This document shows, in pieces, positions 1 to 10,189 of a stretch of DNA of 64,000 bases. A model generated the notes under the pieces. That model was not told the origin of the DNA, did no database searches, and was given only the letters and a program-made list of their open reading frames with translations. Numbering within the stretch: position 1 is the stretch's first letter; the number at the start of each line of letters is the position of its first letter. This DNA comes from Arcobacter aquimarinus (GTDB taxonomy: Bacteria > Campylobacterota > Campylobacteria > Campylobacterales > Arcobacteraceae): NCBI RefSeq assembly GCF_013177635.1, contig NZ_CP030944.1, positions 1-64,000 of the forward strand, written 5' to 3'. A program made the position numbers and the translations under genes.

Positions 1-1317
1 ATGACAAGCAAAGATTTTCTAACAATTATTCAAAAAGAAGCCACAAAAACTGACTATGAAAGATACTTAAAACAGTTAGTTTATAAAAAAGTATCTTCTG
101 ATGAAAAAATTGCCATTTTTGAAGTAAATAACAAGTATATAGCCTCTTGGATAAAGAGTAAATTTACTGGTTTAATTCAACACTGCTTTGAAATTTACGA
201 TGGTTCAAAACCTTCTATTGAAATCAAACTTGCTGGTGAAAAAAAATCTAAAAAAGAGATAATTAAAGAGCAAATTCAAAATCAAACAGCTGAAAGTACG
301 ATATTGAACCCCTCTTATACATTTGATTCATTTGTAGTTGGTCCCTCAAATCAAATGGCTTATAATGCTTCACTTGCTGTTTCAAACAAACCAGGCATTC
401 AATATAATCCTTTATTCATTTATGGAGGAACTGGACTTGGAAAAACTCACCTTTTACAAGCAGTTGGAAATCACGCAATTGAAAAAGGAAATACTGTTAT
501 TTACGTAACAATCGAACAATTTATGAATGATTTTACCTTTTCTTTAAAAAATAAAAGTATGGAACATTTTAGAAATAAATATAGAAAATGTGATGTTCTT
601 CTAATAGATGATATTCAATTTTTAAGTGGAAAAGAGCAAACTCAAGAAGAGTTTTTTCACACTTTTAACGAACTACATAATGCAAAAAAACAAATAGTGA
701 TGACCAGTGATAGACTTCCTTCTCAAATTGCTGGACTTGTAGATAGGTTAAAATCAAGATTTGAATGGGGATTAACAGCTGATGTTCAAATTCCAGGACT
801 TGAGACAAAAATTGCTATTATTGAAAAAAAATCTGAATTAAATGGAATCTCTTTAAGTAGAGAAATTATTAATTTTATTGCTACAACACTTGATAACTCT
901 ATTAGAGAAATAGAAGGTGTTTTAATAAGAATAAATGCCAGTGCTTCTTTACTAAATCAAGAAATCACGTTACAAATGGTTCAAGGGTTATTAAAAGACC
1001 AAATAAAAGAGACAAAAGAAAATATAAAACTTCCTGATGTTATAAATATTGTTGCAAATCAATTAAATATTAAACCAAGTGATATAAAATCTAAAAAAAG
1101 AACAGCAACAGTAGCAAATGCTAGAAGAGTTGTAATTTATCTAACAAGAGAATTAACACATAACTCTATGCCAGATATTGCAAAATTCTTAGGAATGAAA
1201 GATCATAGTTCAATTTCTCATAATATTAAAAAAGCAAATGAGTTAATTGAAAAAGATGAAAACTTTAAAGTAATCATTGAAAATTTAAAAAATAAAATTA
1301 TAAATAAGGAGTGGTAA
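1..1317 (+). CDS. dnaA: Chromosomal replication initiator protein DnaA
   Basis: DnaA is the AAA+ ATPase that binds DnaA boxes, melts the origin and loads DnaB. The 438-residue length is normal. A Walker A motif (GGTGLGKT) lies near residues 142-149 and a Walker B (LLIDDIQF) near 200-207. The C-terminal domain IV carries the recognition helix DHSSISHNIKK in place of the DHTTV-type helix of most bacteria; this divergence is known for epsilonproteobacterial DnaA and goes with a relaxed TTCAC-core box. The window begins at its ATG, so its promoter and any upstream origin half are not visible. dnaN follows after a 168-bp gap that carries candidate boxes. Confidence 0.98.
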   Translation: MTSKDFLTIIQKEATKTDYERYLKQLVYKKVSSDEKIAIFEVNNKYIASWIKSKFTGLIQHCFEIYDGSKPSIEIKLAGEKKSKKEIIKEQIQNQTAESTILNPSYTFDSFVVGPSNQMAYNASLAVSNKPGIQYNPLFIYGGTGLGKTHLLQAVGNHAIEKGNTVIYVTIEQFMNDFTFSLKNKSMEHFRNKYRKCDVLLIDDIQFLSGKEQTQEEFFHTFNELHNAKKQIVMTSDRLPSQIAGLVDRLKSRFEWGLTADVQIPGLETKIAIIEKKSELNGISLSREIINFIATTLDNSIREIEGVLIRINASASLLNQEITLQMVQGLLKDQIKETKENIKLPDVINIVANQLNIKPSDIKSKKRTATVANARRVVIYLTRELTHNSMPDIAKFLGMKDHSSISHNIKKANELIEKDENFKVIIENLKNKIINKEW

Positions 1318-1485
1318 AAACTTTAAAACAAAATAAGTTTTAAAGAATTGTGTGAAAAGATGTGAATACATATCAAACTTTAATCACTTAAACAAATTCC
1401 AGTTTTAAGGCTTTAAAGAGGTATTTTCATCTTTTCACATAGACTACTACTTTTACTAATTAAATAAAAATATATAGGAGAAAAA
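1318..1485. other. Probable origin half oriC2 (DnaA boxes and AT-rich unwinding region)
   Basis: This gap between dnaA and dnaN holds three copies of the TTCAC core: two inverted (GTGAA) at 1352-1356 and 1362-1366, exactly 10 bp apart, and one direct at 1434-1438. An extremely AT-rich tract with runs such as AATTAAATAAAAATATATA leads into dnaN. Published work on Arcobacter butzleri, Wolinella and Sulfurimonas places oriC2, where unwinding occurs, downstream of dnaA, with TTCAC-core boxes. The boxes are seen; assigning them as the origin is inference from family and position. The region also contains the dnaN ribosome binding site (TAGGAG). Confidence 0.7.
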
Positions 1486-2556
1486 ATGAGGTTTGTAATT
1501 ACAAAAAATATATTTGAAAATGTTATAGCTTCTATGCAACCTTTTTTAGAAAAAAAAGACTCTAGTTCAATAACATCACATATATATTTAGAAATAAATA
1601 ATACAAAATTAATTATTAAAGCAACAGATTATGAAATTGGTTTAGAATCATACATCGATAATATTACTGATATGGTAGATGGAAAAACTACAGTTAATGG
1701 TTCTAACTTATTAGGAATAATTAAAAGATTAAAAAATGAAGATATCTTAATTGAATATTCAAATAATAATTTAAATATAAAACAAAATAAATCTACATTT
1801 AAATTACCAACTTATGATGCTAATGAATTTCCTTCATTAAATAAATATGAAAATTTAAAAGATTTATCAATGTCAACTATAAACTTCATTAATTCTATAA
1901 GAAAAATTACTCCAGCAATTGATAATAATAATCCTAAATTTGAATTAAATGGAGCATTACTAGATATAAAAAGTCAAAAAATCAATTTTGTTTCAACTGA
2001 TACAAGAAGATTAGCAGTTTCATTTTTACAAAATATAAATAATGATGAAGTTCAATTTATAATTCCTAAAAAAGCTATCATTGAAATTCAAAAACTTTTT
2101 TTAGATGAAGCTAAAATATCTTATGATGACACAAATTTAGTAATTTCTAATGAACACACTAAATTTTTTACAAAATTAATAAATGGAAAATTCCCTGATT
2201 ATGAAAGAATTATTCCAAATACGTTAAAATACAATTTTCCATTACCTAAAAATGTATTAGTAGAATCTATAAAATTAGTAACTTCTTTATTTTCAAATAT
2301 CAAAATAACATTTAATTCAACTTCTATAATATTTGAATCACTAGATGAAGATAGTGAAGCAAAAACTCAAATTGATATTGATTTAAATATTGAAAAAGAA
2401 TTTTACTTAGCAGTAAATGCAAAATATCTATTAGACTTTTTAAGTATGTCAAACAATGACAAAATAAAAATTGGTTTTAATGAATCAAATTTACCATTTT
2501 TACTAGAAGATGATAAATTTTTTACTATTGTAATGCCAATAGTTTTAGAAAAATAA
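1486..2556 (+). CDS. dnaN: DNA polymerase III beta subunit (sliding clamp)
   Basis: DnaN is the ring-shaped processivity clamp that tethers DNA polymerase III to DNA. The 356-residue length and three-repeat clamp architecture fit the family, although beta clamps have few short diagnostic motifs. The C-terminus ends in the typical pattern of a hydrophobic strand followed by a methionine-proline (MPI) segment. It follows dnaA, precedes gyrB by 29 bp, and has a TAGGAG ribosome binding site. The gene is more AT-rich than its neighbours, with many Asn, Lys and Ile codons, as expected for a divergent clamp in this phylum. Confidence 0.96.
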   Translation: MRFVITKNIFENVIASMQPFLEKKDSSSITSHIYLEINNTKLIIKATDYEIGLESYIDNITDMVDGKTTVNGSNLLGIIKRLKNEDILIEYSNNNLNIKQNKSTFKLPTYDANEFPSLNKYENLKDLSMSTINFINSIRKITPAIDNNNPKFELNGALLDIKSQKINFVSTDTRRLAVSFLQNINNDEVQFIIPKKAIIEIQKLFLDEAKISYDDTNLVISNEHTKFFTKLINGKFPDYERIIPNTLKYNFPLPKNVLVESIKLVTSLFSNIKITFNSTSIIFESLDEDSEAKTQIDIDLNIEKEFYLAVNAKYLLDFLSMSNNDKIKIGFNESNLPFLLEDDKFFTIVMPIVLEK

Positions 2557-2570
2557 ATAAAATAAATTAA

Positions 2571-4907
<2,337 letters not shown>

Positions 4908-4913
4908 TAAGAT

Positions 4914-4940
4914 AAAGCATAGTTTTAAACTATGCTTTTT
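4914..4940. terminator. Bidirectional terminator between gyrB and the YpdA-like gene
   Basis: A perfect inverted repeat AAAGCATAGTTT / AAACTATGCTTT with a one-base centre is followed by T residues on both strands. It sits 6 bp after the gyrB stop and just before the stop of the convergent minus-strand gene, so it can serve both. Confidence 0.85.
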
Positions 4941-5941
4941 TAATTTGAAAATTTTTCCGTATGAGCAAAAATTTTTCCTCTTTTTCTTAAAATATTATTT
5001 ACAATATGATAACCATGATTTAAAGCAATAGCAATTGAACCGCCACTTGCAAATGCAATATCACCAGCTACATATATATCTTTTGCAGTTGTTTCTTGAT
5101 GTTCATCAAATATTGGTTTTAAGTCTTTATCAACTTCTATTCCACAGGCCTTTAAGAAATCAACAGGTGTTGTTCCTCCTATAGCGTAAATTATTCTGTC
5201 ATAAATAACATTAAAACCATCGTTAAATGTAACTTTAACTTTACCATCTTCATTTTCTAAAGATTCTATATCTGTATTCATTCTAAGTCTTAATTTTTCT
5301 TCACCATTATATTTTCTTAATAAATCTTCATTTAAATCATTTAATCTTGAAAAAGTAGCTTTTCTATAAACTAATGTAACATTGTTATTTTCATCTGCTA
5401 AATGATAAGCATATTCAGCAGCACTATTTCCACCACCTACAACTAATATTTTTTCATTTGATGAACAGTGGTCTAAATTAAAATTAACAAAAGGTTTTAT
5501 TGAAGGAGGAATTTTATAATCAGGTTTATTTGGTTTTCCCATTTTTCCAATTGCAACAATCGCATTTTTTGTTTGAATTATTCCTTTTGAAGTATGAACT
5601 TCTAATAAATCAGTTTTTTCATTTCTTATTATTTTTTCAACTTCAGTATTAAATATTGAGTCAATTTTTTCATTATCTAATAAATCATTAAAATAGTCTA
5701 TAGTCGTCTCTTTTGTACCATCAAAAAAATCAACATTTCCTTGTAAAGTTGTAACTTGACCTTTATAATCTTTATCTACTCTTTTATTATCTTTATAAAA
5801 TTTTCTAATAGTATTAGAGTGATTGTCACTTTTTTCAATTAATAGTATTTCTCCTATTTTATGGGCAGATGCTTCAATAGCACAACCAATACCACCAGGA
5901 CCTCCACCAATAATTACAACATCATAAATTTTATCTTTCAT
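4940..5941 (-). CDS. FAD-dependent NAD(P)-disulfide-type oxidoreductase, YpdA-like (no CxxC)
   Basis: This 333-residue protein has an N-terminal Rossmann FAD motif (VVIIGGGPGGIGCA, about residues 8-21), a second nucleotide-binding motif (ILVVGGGNSAAEYA, about 164-177) and the C-terminal ATG-like motif IYVAGDIAFASGGSIAIALN that contacts FAD. The fold is that of thioredoxin reductase, but the redox-active CxxC between the two Rossmann units is absent, which makes it closer to YpdA/bacillithiol-reductase-like and ferredoxin-NADP reductase-like enzymes. Its substrate cannot be read from the sequence. It is convergent to gyrB and shares the terminator. Confidence 0.75.
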   Translation of the reverse strand: MKDKIYDVVIIGGGPGGIGCAIEASAHKIGEILLIEKSDNHSNTIRKFYKDNKRVDKDYKGQVTTLQGNVDFFDGTKETTIDYFNDLLDNEKIDSIFNTEVEKIIRNEKTDLLEVHTSKGIIQTKNAIVAIGKMGKPNKPDYKIPPSIKPFVNFNLDHCSSNEKILVVGGGNSAAEYAYHLADENNNVTLVYRKATFSRLNDLNEDLLRKYNGEEKLRLRMNTDIESLENEDGKVKVTFNDGFNVIYDRIIYAIGGTTPVDFLKACGIEVDKDLKPIFDEHQETTAKDIYVAGDIAFASGGSIAIALNHGYHIVNNILRKRGKIFAHTEKFSN

Positions 5942-6075
5942 ATAATACTCTCTTATATTTATTTGTTAATTTCATCATTATACTTGAAATAATTTGTTTT
6001 TTCAATAAGCAACACTTGTAAGGCATTTTTAGATAGAATTCGTCAAAAATTATATTTATAAAGGTTACTAAAGAT

Positions 6076-6459
6076 ATGGAAATTAAATACGGTGAACAAG
6101 AAATCTTAGATTTTAATATAGATAATGAAGAGAATTTTTGGCCAAATCAACATGAAAAAAATTATGTAATAGATATTGAATTACCTGAATTTATGGCAAA
6201 ATGTCCAAGAAGTGGTTACCCAGATTTTGCAACTATTAAAATTCAATATACTCCAAATAAAAAAGTAATAGAATTAAAAGCTTTAAAAATTTATATCAAT
6301 TCATTTATGAATAGATATATTTCTCATGAAAATTCAGCAAATGAAATTTTTGATATTTTATATACAAAATTAGAACCAAAATGGTTAAAAGTTATTGCTG
6401 ATTTTAAACCAAGAGGAAATGTGCATACTGTTATAGAAATAGATAGTTCAAAAATGTAA
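6076..6459 (+). CDS. queF: NADPH-dependent 7-cyano-7-deazaguanine reductase QueF (type I)
   Basis: QueF reduces preQ0 to preQ1 in queuosine biosynthesis, using NADPH. The 127-residue length marks the short unimodular type I enzyme that forms a decamer. The catalytic Cys43 and Asp50 lie in KCPRSGYPDFA, the NADPH-binding motif is ELKALKIY (residues 66-73), and a His-Glu pair follows at 84-85. The ribosome binding site is AAAGG. I looked upstream for a preQ1 riboswitch and saw nothing convincing. The next gene starts 12 bp downstream. Confidence 0.95.
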   Translation: MEIKYGEQEILDFNIDNEENFWPNQHEKNYVIDIELPEFMAKCPRSGYPDFATIKIQYTPNKKVIELKALKIYINSFMNRYISHENSANEIFDILYTKLEPKWLKVIADFKPRGNVHTVIEIDSSKM

Positions 6460-6470
6460 GGATTTAAACC

Positions 6471-7076
6471 TTGGAAAGATTAGTTACTACCTCTCAAGCA
6501 GCTGAAATATTGGGCTTATCTTTACAAGGAATCCACTATCGTATTAAAAAAAATCAATTAAAATCAATTAAAAAAGATGGAAAAATTTTTGTTTATGTTG
6601 ATGATTCTAAAAAAGTTTATCAACAAGAACAAAAAGTTGAAGCTATAAAGCAAGAATCAAATTTTAATAATTATGAAGCTGTTATCGAAGTAAAAAATGA
6701 GCAAATAGAACTTTTAAAGAAATCTATGAAATGGATGAAAAAACAGTATATTTCAGAAATTTTTAGACTTGAAAAAAATCAAAAAAGAATAATAGAAGTG
6801 TTCAATTCAGAAATAAAACTTTTACAAAGTGCTTTTAATGAAATGCGTTCTATTTATAAACCTCAAATTGAACAAAAAATATCAGAACAAAAACAAAATA
6901 GTGGATTTATAGCGTTAAAAGATTTTTTTATTTTAATGAAAAGAGAAAACAAAAGTGATAAAGAGATAAAACACATCATTTTTGAAGCGATTAAAAATGG
7001 GGATAAAAGATTTATTTATAATAAAATTGAAAAAAAATTGCTAATTTTAGATTCTAATTTTGAGGATTTGATTTAA
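6471..7076 (+). CDS. Helix-turn-helix (excisionase/MerR-like) protein with coiled coil, unknown role
   Basis: The 201-residue protein begins with a winged-helix DNA-binding segment (TTSQAAEILGLSLQGIHYRIKK, residues 6-27) of the HTH_17 excisionase/MerR-like type, followed by a predicted coiled coil rich in Glu, Lys and Gln (about residues 65-150) and a basic C-terminal part. I chose a TTG start because AAGGAT lies 7 bp upstream and no ATG fits. It sits 12 bp behind queF and is probably co-transcribed with it. The target is unknown. It could be a small regulator rather than an excisionase, since there is no integrase or other mobile gene nearby. Confidence 0.6.
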   Translation: MERLVTTSQAAEILGLSLQGIHYRIKKNQLKSIKKDGKIFVYVDDSKKVYQQEQKVEAIKQESNFNNYEAVIEVKNEQIELLKKSMKWMKKQYISEIFRLEKNQKRIIEVFNSEIKLLQSAFNEMRSIYKPQIEQKISEQKQNSGFIALKDFFILMKRENKSDKEIKHIIFEAIKNGDKRFIYNKIEKKLLILDSNFEDLI

Positions 7077-7084
7077 ATATAAGC

Positions 7085-7112
7085 AAAAAAAAAGAGTACT
7101 TTTAAGTACTCT
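7085..7112 (-). terminator. Intrinsic terminator of the SRP RNA gene
   Basis: On the minus strand, an AAGAGTACTT / AAGTACTCTT stem is followed by a run of at least eight T residues, a strong Rho-independent signal. The stem partly overlaps the 3' arm of the closing helix of the SRP RNA. Confidence 0.8.
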
Positions 7113-7212
7113 TCTCCAGATACCTAAACACAACACTAAAAAAGGTGCCTTGCTATGTTCCCATCCTGGGGCGTTGTCTTTAGAAATGCTTGTAAAGGTC
7201 TAAAGAAGAGCA
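7108..7212 (-). ncRNA. ffs: Signal recognition particle RNA (4.5S, small bacterial type)
   Basis: Read on the minus strand, the core CCAGGATGGGAACATAGCAAGG reproduces SRP RNA domain IV: a GGAA tetraloop on an AUG/CAU stem, then the symmetric loop formed by CAGG on one side and AGCA on the other, which is the Ffh M-domain binding site. The stem continues through GCC/GGC and ACAAC/GTTGT-type pairs. The termini close by CTCTTC (7210-7205) with GAAGAG (7114-7109), giving about 105 nt. A TAGTAT -10-like element ends at about 7219. Exact ends are estimated; the identity rests on the domain IV pattern. Confidence 0.85.
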
Positions 7213-7310
7213 TTCAAAATACTAAAAGTATTCTCAATGTTCCTCTTTTAAGGCTGGAAGTATAGCTTAAAAATCTTTAATTTATACTAAATTTATAAAA
7301 AAAGGAAGTT

Positions 7311-7718
7311 ATGACCTATTTAATACTATTTATATCAGCTTTTTTATCTGCAACATTACTTCCTTTTGGAAGTGAAGCTTTATTAATTTATAATATTTCA
7401 GAAGGTTATGATATTTATTTATTACTTTTTTTTGCAACATTAGGTAATAGTTTAGGTTCTATTTTGAATTATTATTTGGGATTAAAAGGTGAAGAGTATT
7501 TAATTGAGAAAAAACTTTTAAAAGAAAAATATATAAATATTTCAAAAAAATATTTTGATAAATATGGTTTTTTATCTATTTTATTTGCTTGGGTTCCAAT
7601 AATAGGTGACCCTATTACTTTTGTTGCAGGAGTTTTGAAATATGATTTTAAAAAATTTGTTATTTTAATTATAATTTCTAAATTTTCAAGATATCTTTTT
7701 ATTGCTTTAATAATTTAA
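7311..7718 (+). CDS. YqaA/DedA-family inner membrane protein
   Basis: This 135-residue protein is almost entirely hydrophobic, with about four membrane segments. It has the family pattern of a Pro-Phe-Gly-Ser-Glu motif (LLPFGSEALL, residues 17-26) and a re-entrant WVPIIGDPITFVAGVL segment near 92-107. YqaA and DedA (SNARE-associated Golgi) proteins are small membrane proteins linked to membrane homeostasis and, for DedA, lipid carrier flipping. The exact role here is not known. The ribosome binding site is AAGGAAG immediately upstream. It stands alone between the divergent ffs gene and the RNA candidate. Confidence 0.8.
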   Translation: MTYLILFISAFLSATLLPFGSEALLIYNISEGYDIYLLLFFATLGNSLGSILNYYLGLKGEEYLIEKKLLKEKYINISKKYFDKYGFLSILFAWVPIIGDPITFVAGVLKYDFKKFVILIIISKFSRYLFIALII

Positions 7719-7776
7719 AACTAAGTAAGATTTTAAAATTAATTTTTTATCAAAGGAATTTATATTAAAATGTGGA

Positions 7777-7866
7777 TATAATTCGCACGTTGAAAAATTG
7801 ATGACCGATGAGTATAAAACTTACAGCAGAAGTTTAACTAAAACAAATATACTCATCGCTTATTAA
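7777..7866 (+). ncRNA. Candidate structured RNA (or 21-codon ORF) of unknown function with its own promoter
   Basis: A perfect TATAAT (7777-7782) lies upstream of a compact fold. Stem P1 is 11 bp (CGATGAGTATA at 7806-7816 with TATACTCATCG at 7848-7858). Immediately inside it is a 6-bp hairpin (7817-7822 with 7830-7835, loop ACAGCAG), followed by a 12-nt A-rich single strand back to P1. No strong U-tract follows. An ORF of 21 codons (7801-7866) runs through the same bases without a clear ribosome binding site. It matches no RNA family I recognise. The MFS gene downstream has its own promoter, so a cis role is not obvious. Confidence 0.4.
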
Positions 7867-7936
7867 TTTGGATATTTTTAATATATAAATTACTTCTTTA
7901 TCATTTTTCCTTATATCACATATCATTATTGATTAT

Positions 7937-7964
7937 TTGACACAGCATAACTTTTAGTGATAAT
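7937..7964 (+). promoter_or_regulatory. Sigma-70 promoter of the MFS transporter gene
   Basis: A consensus TTGACA (7937-7942) is separated by 16 bp from GATAAT (7959-7964), which is preceded by an extended -10 TG. The start point would be about 7971. This rules out the upstream in-frame GTG at 7957 as the start of the transporter. Confidence 0.7.
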
Positions 7965-7995
7965 ATACCTTACTTTATATAACCAAGGTTTTTTC

Positions 7996-9174
7996 ATGAA
8001 TAGACTTTTAAACAAAGATGATAATTTATCCATCTTAATTGCTGGTATATTCGCAATTATTGTAGGTATTGGAGTTGCAAGATTTGCTTTTACTTCTTTA
8101 ATTCCTTCAATGTTGCAAGATTATTTAGATATTACCTTTGCAGGAATTCTAGCTTCACTAAATTTTGCAGGGTATTTAACAGGTTCAATTTTATCTGTAT
8201 TTATAAAAGATATAAATCAAAAAGTAGTATTGTTTAGAATTGGGTTAGTTTTAGCAATACTTACAACTTTTGTTTTAGGATTTAGTACAAATGAAACTTA
8301 TTGGATAATTGCAAGAATAATAGCAGGATTTGCAGGGGCAATGGCTTTAGTAGTAGGTTCAGCAATTGTAATGACAAAATTGAAAATAGAGAGTAAAACT
8401 AAAGCTATGGGGATACACTTTAGTGGTATTGGATTTTCTATTTTAACTACAGATTTGTTAAACAGATATATTTTAAGTAGCGGTGGAACTTGGCAAGAAT
8501 CTTGGAAGGTTTTGGCTATTTTTGGAGCAATTTTATCAATTTATTCGATTTATATCTTATCATTTGATAAAGAAGTAAAACAAAATGTGGTAAAACACAA
8601 ATTTGATATCTCAATATTTACAATTTTTGTTATTTTATTGATTATGGCATATTTTACAGAAGGTGTTGGGTTTGTTGTTCAAGGAACATTCTTGCCTGAT
8701 ATTATAAATAATCTTCCAGGACTTGAAGGTTATGGAAATTTAACTTGGACTTTAGTAGGACTTGCTGGAATTCCTTCTTGTATTATTTGGATGAGATTAG
8801 CTCATAAATATGGAAGTGTAAATATAATTATCATCGCATTATTGATTCAAATGGTAGGTATTTTAATACCAACATTTACAAATAATATCTATTTGAATCT
8901 TTTAAGTGGTATTTTTTATGGTGGAACTTTTGTTGGTTTAGTTGCTCTTTTTATGAATCTTGGTGGGCAACTTGCAAAACATAATCCAGTTGTTTTAATG
9001 GGAGCTTTAACTACTTCTTATGGAATTGGACAAGTTATAGCTCCACTTTATAGTGTATATTTGATTGAAAAATATGGTAATTATGATTATGCTTTATATT
9101 TAACAGCATTTATTGTTTTTGGTGGAGTTTTATTATTGTTAATTGCAAAAAAATTTCAAACACAAAGAGTTTAA
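7996..9174 (+). CDS. MFS transporter, YbfB/YjiJ family
   Basis: This integral membrane protein of about 392 residues has roughly twelve hydrophobic helices. The first helix carries VGIGVARFAFTSLIPSM, typical of YbfB/YjiJ-like major facilitator proteins. The substrate is unknown; a proton-driven exporter or sugar-like efflux function is plausible from the family only. I place the start at the ATG at 7996, which has AAGG 7 bp upstream. The open frame extends to a GTG at 7957, but that codon overlaps the promoter. The 3' end lies inside a shared palindrome with the convergent gene. Confidence 0.85.
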   Translation: MNRLLNKDDNLSILIAGIFAIIVGIGVARFAFTSLIPSMLQDYLDITFAGILASLNFAGYLTGSILSVFIKDINQKVVLFRIGLVLAILTTFVLGFSTNETYWIIARIIAGFAGAMALVVGSAIVMTKLKIESKTKAMGIHFSGIGFSILTTDLLNRYILSSGGTWQESWKVLAIFGAILSIYSIYILSFDKEVKQNVVKHKFDISIFTIFVILLIMAYFTEGVGFVVQGTFLPDIINNLPGLEGYGNLTWTLVGLAGIPSCIIWMRLAHKYGSVNIIIIALLIQMVGILIPTFTNNIYLNLLSGIFYGGTFVGLVALFMNLGGQLAKHNPVVLMGALTTSYGIGQVIAPLYSVYLIEKYGNYDYALYLTAFIVFGGVLLLLIAKKFQTQRV

Positions 9175-9198
9175 ATAAATTTTATTTAAACTCTTTGT
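9162..9198. terminator. 37-bp perfect palindrome, bidirectional terminator containing two stop codons
   Basis: The sequence is an 18-bp perfect inverted repeat (ACAAAGAGTTTAAATAAA and its complement) around a single base. It contains the last codons and stop of the MFS gene (TAA 9172-9174) and of the convergent RluA-family gene (stop at 9182-9184). Both strands have T-rich 3' sides. The symmetry means both proteins' C-termini are encoded within the terminator. Confidence 0.75.
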
Positions 9199-10075
9199 AA
9201 ATATCTCTATTTTTAGAGAAAATTTTATAAGTGACATCTTTAAAAGTAAATTCTAAATAGTTTGCATGAAGCCATAATCTATGAGATTTTGTAACTTTAA
9301 ATCTATCTTCTTCACTCAAAGTTTTATTTAGATAATTTTCAGCATTTACGTCATCTATTCCATAAATTGGGTCACCTAAAATAGTATGACCAATAGAATG
9401 TAAATGAACTCTTATTTGATGTTGTCTTCCTGTAAGTGGTATTGCTTCAATAAGTGTTAGATCTTTTTCTTTATTATATTTGATAGGTTTTATAATTGTA
9501 ACTGATTCTTTTCCATCATCACAAACTTTCATTCTAACGCCAATTGCTAAGCCTTCTCTATCTAAACCTTTATCAATTTTTATCTCTTCTTTTATCTTTC
9601 CTTGAACGATTGCAAGATATGATTTGTGATATTTTTTTTCCTGAAACATATCTTTTAGTTCAATTTCACTTTTTTTATTTTTTCCTACTATTATAAGACC
9701 AGAAGTTTCTGCATCAATTCTATGAATTAAATTTGCATCTTCTCCAAAATGGTAGCGAATTTCATCAAGTAAAGAGTAAGGGGTATTTTTTGAAATTGGA
9801 TGAACCATAAGGTTTGTAGGTTTATCAAATATTGCAAAATCATTAAACTCTATCAAAGGTTTTAAACCCCTTGTAGCACCCTCAAAAACAGCAATATAAA
9901 TATATTCTGTAGGTATTGTATCTCCTGTGTTGATTGTATTCATATTTTCATCAAAAATTCTTCCTTTAGATGTTAGTCTCTGCCCTACTTTTGGTTCTAT
10001 TCCTAATTCTTGAATTAAAAAAATTTGAATTTTTTTACCTACAATTGCTTTATGTTTTTTTAGTGTGAATGGCAA
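9182..10075 (-). CDS. RluA-family RNA pseudouridine synthase
   Basis: RluA-family enzymes convert specific uridines in rRNA or tRNA to pseudouridine. The 297-residue protein carries the signature HRIDAETSGLIIVGK with the catalytic Asp121, followed by the PLTGRQHQIRVHLHSIGHTI motif (about residues 215-234) and GDPIYG. An N-terminal portion of about 70 residues resembles an S4-like region. The specific target uridine cannot be assigned from the sequence. It is convergent to the MFS gene. The ATG has only a modest ribosome binding site. Confidence 0.88.
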   Translation of the reverse strand: MPFTLKKHKAIVGKKIQIFLIQELGIEPKVGQRLTSKGRIFDENMNTINTGDTIPTEYIYIAVFEGATRGLKPLIEFNDFAIFDKPTNLMVHPISKNTPYSLLDEIRYHFGEDANLIHRIDAETSGLIIVGKNKKSEIELKDMFQEKKYHKSYLAIVQGKIKEEIKIDKGLDREGLAIGVRMKVCDDGKESVTIIKPIKYNKEKDLTLIEAIPLTGRQHQIRVHLHSIGHTILGDPIYGIDDVNAENYLNKTLSEEDRFKVTKSHRLWLHANYLEFTFKDVTYKIFSKNRDIYKEFK

Positions 10076-10189
10076 ATTTTTGTCCTGCTATTTTTAATTT
10101 TGTTTTAGTTCTTTTAGGTACAATACAAACTAAATTTTAAACTATTTTATAATAAAAAATATAGAAATACGATTATAAGGGATTATGTT

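Noticed and set aside
5942-6075. preQ1 riboswitch upstream of queF
   Set aside because: I looked for the small H-type pseudoknot and its A-rich tail and saw no matching stem or conserved bases.
6471-7076. Excisionase of a mobile element
   Set aside because: The helix-turn-helix fits the excisionase-like family, but no integrase, attachment site or other mobile gene is nearby, and the gene sits behind queF.
7777-7866. Riboswitch controlling the MFS transporter
   Set aside because: The MFS gene has its own TTGACA promoter downstream of the fold, so the fold is unlikely to be in its leader. It is kept only as an unassigned RNA candidate.
7957-7995. Upstream in-frame GTG start for the MFS transporter
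   Set aside because: It overlaps the -10 region of a consensus promoter and has no ribosome binding site. The ATG at 7996 has AAGG at the right distance.
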